Below are positions 1 to 7,055 of a stretch of DNA of 10,530 nucleotides, piece after piece. Source of the stretch: Deltaproteobacteria bacterium (lineage in GTDB: Bacteria; Myxococcota; XYA12-FULL-58-9; JAUUZB01); NCBI GenBank assembly GCA_030590185.1, contig JAUUZB010000051.1, positions 1 to 10,530 on the forward strand. The letters run 5' to 3'. The translations under genes and the position numbers were made by a program. How positions within the stretch are numbered: position 1 is the stretch's first letter; the number at the start of each line of letters is the position of its first letter. Below the pieces are notes generated by a model that made no database searches, was not told where the DNA came from, and saw nothing but the letters and a program-made list of their open reading frames with translations.

Positions 1-2007
1 CTCTATCTCAACATCCTGACCCCCGAGAACGTCCAGTTCGACGCTCGCTGGAAGCACCTGGGCATCGCCGAGGAGTTCGTGGCCCGGGGCGGGATACAGC
101 GCTTCGTCGAGGGCCGCACCAGCGGCGCGCGACCCCACTTCGTCAGTTTCATCTACGCCTGGGCGTTCATGGCTCCGGGTGGCGGGCTCGCCGATCACGT
201 CCTGATCTGCGCCCACGTCGAATATCTGGTCTTTTTGGTCACCACCCTGTTCGGCATCCCGGCGCTGGTGCGACGGCTGGTGCCCGGTGCCGACCCGAGC
301 TTGGTCTGGGTGGCGCGTTTCCTCTTCCCGGGAGTGATGCTCTACGACTCCAGCCTGGCCGCCGGCATCGACCATTTTGGCGCGCTCCTGTGTGTGCCGG
401 TCTTCGTGCTGGCGATGCGCACCTACCGGGATCTCAACCGGCGCAACGCCGCGGCGCTCGGCGTGGTGCTCGCCGCCTGCGCCTTGGTCAAGTACACCAT
501 CGCCATCATGCTCATGCCGGGCGCCGTGGTTCTGGTGGCCCTGGCGGCCGGCCGCGCCGCCTTCAATCCTCGCCGGGGAGGGGGTCGTGGCCACCGCGAG
601 TGGCTCCTGTCCCTGCTCGTCCTCGGCGGGACGGCGCTGGCGTGCGCCGCTCCCCTGTGGCTCACCAACCTCATCTGGCACGGTAACCCGGTCTACCCGG
701 TGCTCGGCGACTGGTTCCCGTCGCGGCCCTGGACCGCCGACGCGGGCTACTGGATGAAGTACGGCTTCACCGAACACCAACTCTGGCGACCGGAACGCAG
801 CCTGTTCGGCCTGCTCCAGACACTCGGTGCCCTGTTCAATTTCTCCTTCGTACCGAACGACTGGCGCCTGATGCACCGCGACGTGCCGGTCTTCGGCTCC
901 CTGTTCACGCTCCTGCTGGCGTGCCTGCCCTTTTTGCGCGGTAGCCGGCGGACTTGGCTGCTGGTCGGTTGGTCCCACCTGGCCATCTTTGGCTGGTACT
1001 GGGTGCATCATCAGGATCGCTACCTCCAGGGGATCATGCCCTGGCTCGCCGCCTGCACCGCCGCCATCTTCCTGTTGCTCTGGCGCACCAACCGCTGGCC
1101 CGTGCGCGCTGCGTTGCTGACCCTGGTTGGCGTGCAGGTGATCTGGGGTGCCGACGTCTACTTCATTCCGACCCACCGGCACATCAACGACGCCCCGATC
1201 CGGGCGACCGCCAAGGCTATCGCGGGCGGCTACCGGGGCAACTACGACAAGCGCCTGACAATCGAGCCAAGGCACGTGTCCCTGGCCAAGCACCTGCCGC
1301 AGGGGGCGGTGGTGTTGGTCCACGAGGAGCACAACACCCTCGGCCTCGGTGTCGCCAAGGTCTCAGATTTCAGGACGTCGCAGTATGGCATCAGCTACGG
1401 CGAGCTCGGCTCCGTGCGCGCGGCGTACGACCTGCTCACCGCCATGGGTGTGACCCACTTGTATTGGAAGCGGGAGCGCAGTCGCGCTTTTGATAGCCTG
1501 GCCGGTGACATCATCTTCTTCTCCCTCGCCCTCGAGTACGCCAAAGCTTCGACCCGACAGGGGAGTGTCCACGTGGCGACCATGCCAGCCAACCCGCCCC
1601 CGGCATCACGCGACAGTCGGGTGCTGGTGCTCGGTTGCGGTGGCCCTTCGACGTCGCTCAGGACAGGCTTTGGATTGGCATCCGGTGTCTACGACCTGCG
1701 CGACCTGCACATCCCGCCCTTTGGCCCCCGCCAGCACAGCTACCCCACGCCCCGCCAACCCGCGGCGGACGGCCCCGAGGCTGAAGCGCTGATCAGGACC
1801 TCGTCGGTGGTCGTCCACGATCAAGGTTGCAAGAGCACCTATTCGCGCAGCTGGCCCAACGGTTTCAGGCTCGCCTTCAAACGTGCGGCCCAGCCCGGTT
1901 TTGGTCGCACCTACGGGGTGTATTTTCGCCGCGCCTCTGCGCCGCCGCGCGCTGCCCCCCGAAGCGCTCCTCTACCCCAACCCCCGGGGCCGACCTTGCG
2001 GCCTTGA
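1..2007 (+). CDS. GT-C-like polytopic membrane glycosyltransferase, 5'-truncated by window edge
   Basis: The frame is open from base 1 to a TGA at 2005-2007, giving 668 visible residues. A GTG at 79 could be read as a start, but the codons before it continue sensible protein (LYLNILTPENVQFDARWKHL), so the real start lies to the left. The visible part begins in what looks like the first periplasmic loop of a GT-C enzyme, with Asp14 followed by a helix and a short Gly-Ile motif. About nine to ten hydrophobic segments follow up to residue 385 (for example 66-90, 101-119, 125-140, 151-184, 201-224, 298-313, 318-335, 343-361, 368-386). The segment WHGNPVYP at 226-233 resembles a motif common in uncharacterised dolichyl-phosphate-mannose-type transferases. 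Residues about 420-640 form a soluble C-terminal domain, including GVTHLYW at 483-489, and the last 25 residues are Pro/Ala/Arg-rich. In this family such enzymes move sugars from polyprenyl-phosphate donors on the outer face of the inner membrane. The substrate here is unknown. A short repeat-like insert lies at residues 549-558. Confidence 0.72.
   Translation, partial: LYLNILTPENVQFDARWKHLGIAEEFVARGGIQRFVEGRTSGARPHFVSFIYAWAFMAPGGGLADHVLICAHVEYLVFLVTTLFGIPALVRRLVPGADPSLVWVARFLFPGVMLYDSSLAAGIDHFGALLCVPVFVLAMRTYRDLNRRNAAALGVVLAACALVKYTIAIMLMPGAVVLVALAAGRAAFNPRRGGGRGHREWLLSLLVLGGTALACAAPLWLTNLIWHGNPVYPVLGDWFPSRPWTADAGYWMKYGFTEHQLWRPERSLFGLLQTLGALFNFSFVPNDWRLMHRDVPVFGSLFTLLLACLPFLRGSRRTWLLVGWSHLAIFGWYWVHHQDRYLQGIMPWLAACTAAIFLLLWRTNRWPVRAALLTLVGVQVIWGADVYFIPTHRHINDAPIRATAKAIAGGYRGNYDKRLTIEPRHVSLAKHLPQGAVVLVHEEHNTLGLGVAKVSDFRTSQYGISYGELGSVRAAYDLLTAMGVTHLYWKRERSRAFDSLAGDIIFFSLALEYAKASTRQGSVHVATMPANPPPASRDSRVLVLGCGGPSTSLRTGFGLASGVYDLRDLHIPPFGPRQHSYPTPRQPAADGPEAEALIRTSSVVVHDQGCKSTYSRSWPNGFRLAFKRAAQPGFGRTYGVYFRRASAPPRAAPRSAPLPQPPGPTLRP
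1645..1674. repeat. Short palindromic-repeat-like insert translated in frame (PSTSLRTGFG)
   Basis: Within the soluble C-terminal domain of the glycosyltransferase-like gene, the DNA CCTTCGACGTCGCTCAGGAC begins at 1645 and is read in frame as PSTSLRTG, followed by FG. It contains the perfect 8-base palindrome CGACGTCG at 1649-1656. From memory, very similar CTTCGAC...GCTCAGGACAGG elements recur in many copies across some bacterial genomes and give STSLRTG or FDRLRTG peptides when they fall inside genes. Only one copy is visible in this window, so its identity as a repeat family member is an inference. Confidence 0.42.
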
Positions 2008-2010
2008 GGC

Positions 2011-2038
2011 TTGCATCGCTCCGCCGGGGCGCTATCTT
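2011..2038 (+). promoter_or_regulatory. Weak sigma70-like promoter before the BI-1 gene
   Basis: TTGCAT at 2011-2016 and TATCTT at 2033-2038 are separated by 16 bases in the 50-base gap after the glycosyltransferase stop. They match consensus at 3 of 6 and 4 of 6 positions. The predicted transcript would begin around 2045, almost at the ribosome binding site AGGAG (2046-2050), leaving a very short leader. Read-through from the upstream gene is an equally good explanation for expression. Confidence 0.2.
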
Positions 2039-2057
2039 GGTCCCCAGGAGAACCGTC

Positions 2058-2768
2058 ATGATCCCTCGTCAACCCCGCGCCGGCGCTCCCTACTTCCCGG
2101 CCACGGCCACCGGCGACGACGCCCTGGTCAGCGCCCTGCTGTGGAAGACCTACCGTTGGATGGCCGCCGGCTTGGCGCTCACCGGCGCAGTGGCCTGGGT
2201 GGTCGCGGCCACGCCGGCGATCAACCAGGTGGTCTTCGGCAACCCGCCGCTTTTTTACGGGCTGTTGATCGCGGAGTTGGCGATGGTGGTGGTCTTTAGC
2301 CGCGTCGTTCACAAGGTCAGCTTCGCCGCCGCCGCCGGCATGTTCATGGCCTACGCGGCGCTCAACGGCATCACCATGTCGTTTGTGTTCCTGCTCTACA
2401 CCCAGTCGTCGATCGCCCAGGTCTTCTTCGTTACCGCCGGCTCCTTCGCTGGGCTCTCCTTCGTCGGCTACACCACCAAGAAGGACCTGAGCGCCATTGG
2501 GCGCTTCATGTACATGGGGTTGATCGGCCTGATCATCGCCTCGGTGGTGAACATCTTTCTACAGAGCCCGGCGATCTACTGGATCACCACCTACGCCGGC
2601 GTGCTGATCTTCGCCGGCCTCACTGCCTACGACACCCAAAAGCTCAAGACCATGTTCGCCGCCCATGGCGAGGCCGGCAACCTGCCCCTGCGCGGGGCGT
2701 TGATCCTCTATCTGGACTTCATCAATCTAATGTTGTTCCTGTTGCGGATCTTGGGCCGGCGACGCTAG
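2058..2768 (+). CDS. Bax inhibitor-1 / YccA family inner-membrane protein
   Basis: The 236-residue protein has the usual length of bacterial BI-1 (TMBIM/YccA/YetJ) proteins. The frame is open upstream to 1827, but the ATG at 2058 is chosen because AGGAG at 2046-2050 sits 7 bases before it and because the N-terminus (MIPRQPRAGAPYF) then fits family length. After a short soluble N-terminal tail there are about seven hydrophobic segments, near residues 34-51, 64-82, 86-115, 120-138, 149-168, 174-191 and 211-231. The family hallmark AYDTQKLK lies at 190-197 and LDFINLMLFLLRILG at 219-233. Asp192 and Asp220 appear to correspond to the two acidic residues that gate calcium leak in Bacillus YetJ. 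Bacterial members are linked to ion leak and to quality control by FtsH (E. coli YccA), but a role here is inferred from family only. The stop TAG overlaps the stop of the convergent protease gene. Confidence 0.93.
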   Translation: MIPRQPRAGAPYFPATATGDDALVSALLWKTYRWMAAGLALTGAVAWVVAATPAINQVVFGNPPLFYGLLIAELAMVVVFSRVVHKVSFAAAAGMFMAYAALNGITMSFVFLLYTQSSIAQVFFVTAGSFAGLSFVGYTTKKDLSAIGRFMYMGLIGLIIASVVNIFLQSPAIYWITTYAGVLIFAGLTAYDTQKLKTMFAAHGEAGNLPLRGALILYLDFINLMLFLLRILGRRR

Positions 2769-2792
2769 GGCTCCCGGCTCCCGCGCCGCAAC
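2741..2792. terminator. Candidate bidirectional terminator: imperfect dyad centred on the shared CTAG stop
   Basis: The 52-base stretch folds back on itself around 2766.5. The outer arms GTTGCGG (2741-2747) and CCGCAAC (2786-2792) pair perfectly over 7 bases. The inner arms GGGCCGG (2753-2759) and CCGGCTC (2774-2780) pair over 7 bases with one G-T. By hand, 17 of the 26 mirror positions are Watson-Crick pairs and 2 more are G-T. It lies where two convergent genes end, which suggests a termination or RNA-end-protecting hairpin working in both directions. Neither side has a T-run, so it is not a textbook intrinsic terminator, and both arms are also protein-coding. Confidence 0.38.
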
Positions 2793-5700
2793 CGCCGCCG
2801 CCCCAGAAGGGCGAGGGCCAGCAGCGCGAGTCCCGGCCAGGTCGGCGTTGGGGTTGAGGAGCAGTTGCACCCCGCGGGCTCGCCATCGTTTTCGACACAG
2901 GCGCCGAACGCGTAGGTCTCCCCCGGCGCGCAACAGGCGCCATCGACACACCCACGCTCACCGCAGTCGTCGATCGTCGCCTCGACCACATCACAGCTGT
3001 CGACCGAGACCAGCTGACCATCGGCACAGATCTCAGCCGCCGCCGGCGCGCAACAGCTCGGGTCCCACGGCGCGCAACAGTCCTCGACATCCGCGACGAA
3101 GGCGCAGCTGCCAGCCTCGCAGATGTTGGTCGTGCAGGGATTTCCGTCGTCGCAGGGCTCGCTGTTATCGGGGTAGGTGCAGGTACCGTCTAGGCCGCAG
3201 AGGTCATCGGTGCACGGGTTGCCGTCGTTGCAGACCACCGCCACGCCGGTGCACACCCCGAGGACGCAGGTGTCCCCGTCGGTACAGGCATCCCCGTCGT
3301 TGCACGGGTCCCCGTTGGGGAGGCTATCGCAGGGGTCCCCTGGGCCGGCGGAGCCGATGGCGTGCACGAGCAACGGCACCAGCAGGATCGGTTGAGCGAG
3401 GTCATTGCTGACCACCCGGAGGTTGGCGTTGTAGTCGCCCGGTTGCAATAGGGTGGTGTCAAAGCTGAGGGTCGCGACTCCGGCGGCGCCGGGTGCGGCG
3501 CTGCCGGCGGCGTCGGCGATCAACACCCAGGACAGCTCGGTCGCGATGGCAATGGTCAGGTCGTCGTGGATGCCGTTGCCGACGTTCATGCCGGAGGTGG
3601 CGTTCAGGTTTTGGATCCCGATGATCGCTTCCGTGCCCGTGGCCGAGGCGTAGTTGAAGTGGATGCCGCCGCTCGCCTCGAGCACGACCTGAAAGGTGTG
3701 GGCCGGGTTGGTGCCGCTCCAGCCGAACTCCGGGACCCCGTCCCAGGTGACCACCAGGTCGTTGCCGTCGAGGCCCCAGTAGATCTCACCGCCAGCGGTC
3801 GGATCGAGGTCGACGTAAAAGACGGCGAGCAAGCCGTCCGGCATGTCCGCACTCGGCAGGGCTGCGGCGTCCCAGGGAACCCACGGGCTGCTGGCGCCGA
3901 AGTTCATGTAGCCGTTGGCACCGACCCAGACACTGGTGACGTTGGCGCCGTAGAATTCGAAGCTACCGGGTAGATTGACCACCGCGTCGCCATCGTCGTC
4001 GAGGGTCAGGAAGTTGCGATCGCCAAGGGCGAGGTTGCGCCAGTCGAGCTGCACCTCGCTGCTGTCGGAGTCGGCCCAGCGATAGCCGTAGCTGTCGTCG
4101 CCGTTGCCGTAGCGAGTAACCACCTCGTAGGTTAGCTCCCGGTCGCCAGCATTCTCGACGCTCAGCTCGACCTCCGGTGAGGGCAGTTGCAGATCGACCG
4201 TGACCTCGAGGCTCGTCGGGTCGACCACGACCTCGGCCCGGCCGAGTCGGAAGTCTGCTGCCCCGGAGGCTGGCACCGTGACCGAGAGCGTCTCGCTGAG
4301 ATAGTCGGGGTGGCTGGCGGTGACCTCATAGTCACCGGCATCCAGGCCCTGGAGCACGAAGCCGCCATCGCTGGCCACCGACTCTGAGCCCTGCAAAGGG
4401 CCAGCAAAGGAGACCACCGCGTCAGCCAGGGGCGCGCCGGTCGCGTCGACGACCACCGAGCCCGCCACCGCGAGCCCGACCACGAAGGCGAAGGACTCGA
4501 CCCAGCTGTCCTGATCGCTGGTGATGGTGAGGGTGAAGTCAACGCGATGATCGTTGTCGCAGCTGTTGATGGTGACCTCAAAGGCACCGTCCCCCGTACT
4601 CTCGGCACCGGGGATGAGGGTACCGACGAGCGCCTGGTCGCGGGTGATGGTCACGCAGCTGTCGTTGGCCGACAGGGTCGCGACCACGTTGGTGGCGTCC
4701 TCGTCGCCGAAGTTCTTGAGCAGGCTGGTGAGGGTGAGCACCTCCCCCGGGCTCGGACGACCGTTGCCGTCGCCAACGCTCGGTGGGGTGCCGCTGTCGT
4801 CCCAGGTGCGGGAGACCACGCCGACATAGGCGCCGCCGGGCGGGATGACCTGTAGGTCGCTGATCCCCGGGGCCAGGTTGTGTCCGGTGACCACCACGTG
4901 CAGCGAGCCGGGGGAGATCAAGCCGGTGAGCGGTAGGCTGACCGAGCCGAAGGCGTCGGTGTAGTCCGCCAGCGCCACTTCGCCGTCTTTGCTGATCGCC
5001 ACCAACGCGCCGGCGAAGGGCGTAGCGTCGGTAGATATCTCGAGGGTCAGGCTGGACTGGCCGAGGATCACCGCCGACGGGGCCTGCAGCTCCACCGTCT
5101 TCGGGTGGGCGCTCCATAGGTCGACCGAGGGATCACCGAGGAGGTTGTATTCTTCGACGGCGTACTGAATCGACCAGGAGGCGTCGGCTCGCTCGTAGAA
5201 GATCTGGAGCCCGAGATCGGTGACCGCGCCGATGGTGGTGAAGGCTTCGTCGGTCGGCCACGGATAGCTCGCCATGTGGGGATCATCCGTCCGGGCGCGC
5301 AGCGCCGGCAGGAACGCGGCCCAGACCGCCTTTTCGATCAGGTCATCCTCGTCCCACAGGGAGTTGTTGCTGGCCGCCCAGCTCGCCACCGCGCCGCCGT
5401 CGGCCTTGAGCCAGGTTTCGCTGAAGCAGTCGCCGTCGCCGTTGAGCTGGAACTCGCCGCACTGGCAGGCGTTGGTGATCACGAAGGGATAGGCGCCGGT
5501 GTCCGGGAGCGCGGCCACGTAGGCCTCCTCCACCGGCACGCAGACCCAACCCTGGTGGAAGCCGTGGCCGGAGTAGTTGATGATGCTCTGACCCGCCTCG
5601 ATGCCGGCCTCGGTGATCTGAAGCGCCGCGGCCCCACCGATCTGGTCCATGTAGGCGTCGGTGGCGATCATGCCCTCGGCGATGAACTCCGGCACGACCC

Positions 5701-6937
5701 ACTCGTGGGTTTCGCGCGCCAGGGCATCGTGATCGTCGCTCGCCACCCACAGACTATTGACGTACCAGTCGGCGGCCGGGTCGGTCGGCAACTCGTGGGC
5801 GAGGGTCTTGCGCACCACGGTGGCCAACTCGGTCGGGTTGGCCACCGAGAAGCGCCCGACGTGAAAGTCCGGCACCTGGTCGGCGGTGTAGTTGGAGTCC
5901 GGGGCGTCCATGGTGCCGTAGTACTGATCCGCGGCCTGGTTCTCGCCGTCGCCGGTGCCCTCCCAAAAGGGCATGTGCTGCACGTCGCCCACCAGGGTCA
6001 CGTAGGCCGGTGCGCCCTCCTCCGGCAGCGGGCTCTCATATAGCTGGCGTAGGGCGGCTTTGATCGCTTCCTTGGTGGTGCCGATCTCGCTGGTCAGCAG
6101 CTCGGTGACCACAAAGCCCTTCTCTCGTTTCCAGTCGACCAGCGGCTGCAGGCTGGCGCCGAAGCCGGGCTCGGAGTGATTCGGCAAGACGAACACATAG
6201 TGGATCGGAACGTCCGGCAGGGCGCCGGCCTTGCCGCCACGCACCACCGGCAAACCGAGCAGTTGCGCACTCACCAGCCGTTGCATGCCGGGCAGGGTAC
6301 GCCGCCAGAGCGCGCGGGTGCGCTCCAGCTCGGGTGCCTTGGTGATCACCGCTAGGTGCACGGAGCGTTGAATCGTGATCGTGCCGGCGCCCGGGTCGTA
6401 GGTCAGCGGTCGGATCTCCACCAGCACGTGTCGCACGCCACGCATGATCTGTTCGTCGACGATTCGGGCCAGCGGTCCGGGGGGTAGCGCGCGCGCGTAT
6501 GCCTTGGCGTGGTAGGCCAGCGGCGCGGGGGGATCACACTTGCGCTGCGCTGGCTGCGCGGGCCACAGGGGAGCGGCGAGCTCCAGGGTTACCGGATCCG
6601 CGCCCGCCGCGATCAGCTTGACCGCACCGCCATAGGGCACCGCGACCCGCCGCCGCACCACGGGCAACCTAGGCGTCCCCGCGGCGCCGATGCCAGCCCC
6701 CCCGGTTAGGTCGACGCGGACGAACTCGCCGGCCGGGGTCGAGAGATTCTCAACCCAGACACCATTGAGCTCTGCGCTGAGCTCCAAGGCCGCGGGCGTG
6801 GCGCTGGGCTGCACCTCGATCAGGGAACCGAGGGAGCCGGGGACACCCTCGTCGAATGCGATCCAGTCGGGGGCGGCGACGGCGGTCGAGCCGCACAGAA
6901 GGGTGGCAAGTGCGATCAGGGGACGGGATTTGTACAT
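2765..6937 (-). CDS. Secreted gingipain-like (peptidase family C25) cysteine protease with MYXO-CTERM tail
   Basis: This is a 1390-residue precursor. The ATG at 6937 is preferred over an in-frame start at 7030 because AGGAG (6950-6946) lies 8 bases upstream and a signal peptide then begins at once (MYKSRPLIALATLLCGSTAVA, cut near residue 21-22). Residues about 30-235 resemble the C25 propeptide (GTPRLPVVRRRVAVPYG). The catalytic domain covers about 245-610: strand HYVFVLPN, LVGDV, the PDFHVGRF motif, catalytic His458 in SGHG, catalytic Cys491 in TNACQCGEF, and the closing YNLLGDPSVDLW. Downstream are Ig-like beta domains (about 615-820), a carboxypeptidase-regulatory-like domain (about 824-898), a beta-sandwich apparently split by an inserted domain (about 900-1195), Cys-rich repeats (1203-1279), a second Cys-rich stretch (1287-1347) and a C-terminal sorting signal (1356-1385). 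C25 enzymes cut after Arg or Lys in Porphyromonas; specificity here is unknown. The Arg/Lys-containing stretch 233-236 just before the catalytic domain is a plausible propeptide cleavage point. The histidine kinase gene lies upstream on the same strand. Confidence 0.9.
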   Translation of the reverse strand: MYKSRPLIALATLLCGSTAVAAPDWIAFDEGVPGSLGSLIEVQPSATPAALELSAELNGVWVENLSTPAGEFVRVDLTGGAGIGAAGTPRLPVVRRRVAVPYGGAVKLIAAGADPVTLELAAPLWPAQPAQRKCDPPAPLAYHAKAYARALPPGPLARIVDEQIMRGVRHVLVEIRPLTYDPGAGTITIQRSVHLAVITKAPELERTRALWRRTLPGMQRLVSAQLLGLPVVRGGKAGALPDVPIHYVFVLPNHSEPGFGASLQPLVDWKREKGFVVTELLTSEIGTTKEAIKAALRQLYESPLPEEGAPAYVTLVGDVQHMPFWEGTGDGENQAADQYYGTMDAPDSNYTADQVPDFHVGRFSVANPTELATVVRKTLAHELPTDPAADWYVNSLWVASDDHDALARETHEWVVPEFIAEGMIATDAYMDQIGGAAALQITEAGIEAGQSIINYSGHGFHQGWVCVPVEEAYVAALPDTGAYPFVITNACQCGEFQLNGDGDCFSETWLKADGGAVASWAASNNSLWDEDDLIEKAVWAAFLPALRARTDDPHMASYPWPTDEAFTTIGAVTDLGLQIFYERADASWSIQYAVEEYNLLGDPSVDLWSAHPKTVELQAPSAVILGQSSLTLEISTDATPFAGALVAISKDGEVALADYTDAFGSVSLPLTGLISPGSLHVVVTGHNLAPGISDLQVIPPGGAYVGVVSRTWDDSGTPPSVGDGNGRPSPGEVLTLTSLLKNFGDEDATNVVATLSANDSCVTITRDQALVGTLIPGAESTGDGAFEVTINSCDNDHRVDFTLTITSDQDSWVESFAFVVGLAVAGSVVVDATGAPLADAVVSFAGPLQGSESVASDGGFVLQGLDAGDYEVTASHPDYLSETLSVTVPASGAADFRLGRAEVVVDPTSLEVTVDLQLPSPEVELSVENAGDRELTYEVVTRYGNGDDSYGYRWADSDSSEVQLDWRNLALGDRNFLTLDDDGDAVVNLPGSFEFYGANVTSVWVGANGYMNFGASSPWVPWDAAALPSADMPDGLLAVFYVDLDPTAGGEIYWGLDGNDLVVTWDGVPEFGWSGTNPAHTFQVVLEASGGIHFNYASATGTEAIIGIQNLNATSGMNVGNGIHDDLTIAIATELSWVLIADAAGSAAPGAAGVATLSFDTTLLQPGDYNANLRVVSNDLAQPILLVPLLVHAIGSAGPGDPCDSLPNGDPCNDGDACTDGDTCVLGVCTGVAVVCNDGNPCTDDLCGLDGTCTYPDNSEPCDDGNPCTTNICEAGSCAFVADVEDCCAPWDPSCCAPAAAEICADGQLVSVDSCDVVEATIDDCGERGCVDGACCAPGETYAFGACVENDGEPAGCNCSSTPTPTWPGLALLALALLGRRRLRRGSREP
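2783..2872 (-). other. MYXO-CTERM-type C-terminal sorting signal of the C25 protease
   Basis: Residues 1356-1385 of the protease show the three-part layout of a MYXO-CTERM signal: GCNCSS, a Pro/Thr spacer, a hydrophobic helix (PGLALLALALLG) and an Arg cluster (RRRLRR). In Myxococcota this signal is thought to be recognised by an intramembrane protease (myxosortase) and to direct the protein to the cell surface. The recognising enzyme is not in this window. The region also overlaps the outer arm of the dyad at the gene's 3' end. Confidence 0.82.
3101..3331 (-). repeat. Cys-rich CNDGNPCT-type tandem repeats inside the protease gene
   Basis: Protease residues 1203-1279 contain three diverged units beginning at Cys1212 (CNDGDACTDGDTC), Cys1236 (CNDGNPCTDDLC) and Cys1262 (CDDGNPCTTNIC), spaced 24 and 26 residues apart. 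Each holds several Cys and Asp/Asn residues, suggesting disulfide-stapled and possibly calcium-binding stalk modules, as is common just before the sorting tail in myxobacterial surface proteins. The DNA repeats are visible as recurring GTCGTTGCA and GTCGTCGCA stretches. Confidence 0.75.
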
Positions 6938-6945
6938 TTTTGCTA

Positions 6946-6989
6946 CTCCTGGCTGCGGGAAGGGTACCCGGCGGCGGGCGACTCCACAA
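6946..6989 (-). promoter_or_regulatory. Weak promoter candidate and ribosome binding site of the C25 protease gene
   Basis: On the minus strand TTGTGG (6989-6984) and TACCCT (6966-6961) are 17 bases apart. Each matches the sigma70 consensus at only 3 of 6 positions, so the promoter is tentative. The ribosome binding site AGGAG at 6950-6946, 8 bases from the ATG, is well supported and fixes the start at 6937. Confidence 0.25.
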
Positions 6990-6991
6990 GG

Positions 6992-7042
6992 CAACGCGTT
7001 GACGGACAACGCGCCAGCGTCGACAGACAACGCGCCGGCGGC
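6992..7042. repeat. Repeated CAACGCG boxes and 21-base tandem repeat upstream of the protease gene
   Basis: CAACGCG occurs three times in this gap, at 6992-6998, 7007-7013 and 7028-7034. The last two copies belong to a two-unit 21-base tandem repeat, GACGGACAACGCGCCAGCG (7001-7019) and GACAGACAACGCGCCGGCG (7022-7040), differing at two of 19 bases. The first copy is part of the perfect palindrome CAACGCGTTG (6992-7001). The array lies directly upstream of the candidate -35 of the protease and after the stop of the kinase, a location that would suit an operator. No regulator is identified. Confidence 0.45.
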
Positions 7043-7055
7043 CGGCTGTCGTCGC

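Noticed and set aside
1827..2057. N-terminal extension of the BI-1 protein by 77 residues
   Set aside because: The extension overlaps the glycosyltransferase gene in another frame, is low-complexity and Arg/Cys-rich, and the ATG at 2058 has a well-placed AGGAG and gives normal family length.
3101..3331. CRISPR-like or DNA-level tandem array
   Set aside because: The repeats are diverged and codon-phased, and they encode Cys-rich protein modules rather than identical repeats with unique spacers.
5276..6043. 255-codon open frame on the plus strand opposite the protease
   Set aside because: It lies wholly against the C25 catalytic domain, its composition (Gly, Val, His, Arg-rich) is typical of antisense reading of GC-rich genes, and no domain is visible.
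6938..7030. Start of the protease at 7030 instead of 6937
   Set aside because: It would add 31 residues before a clear signal peptide and would run through the CAACGCG repeats. The start at 6937 has AGGAG at 8 bases.
7034..7046. Small GC hairpin (GCCGG-CGG-CCGGC) just after the kinase stop as a terminator
   Set aside because: The stem is only 5 bases with a 3-base loop and no T-run on the minus strand. Such hairpins are expected by chance in this GC-rich DNA.
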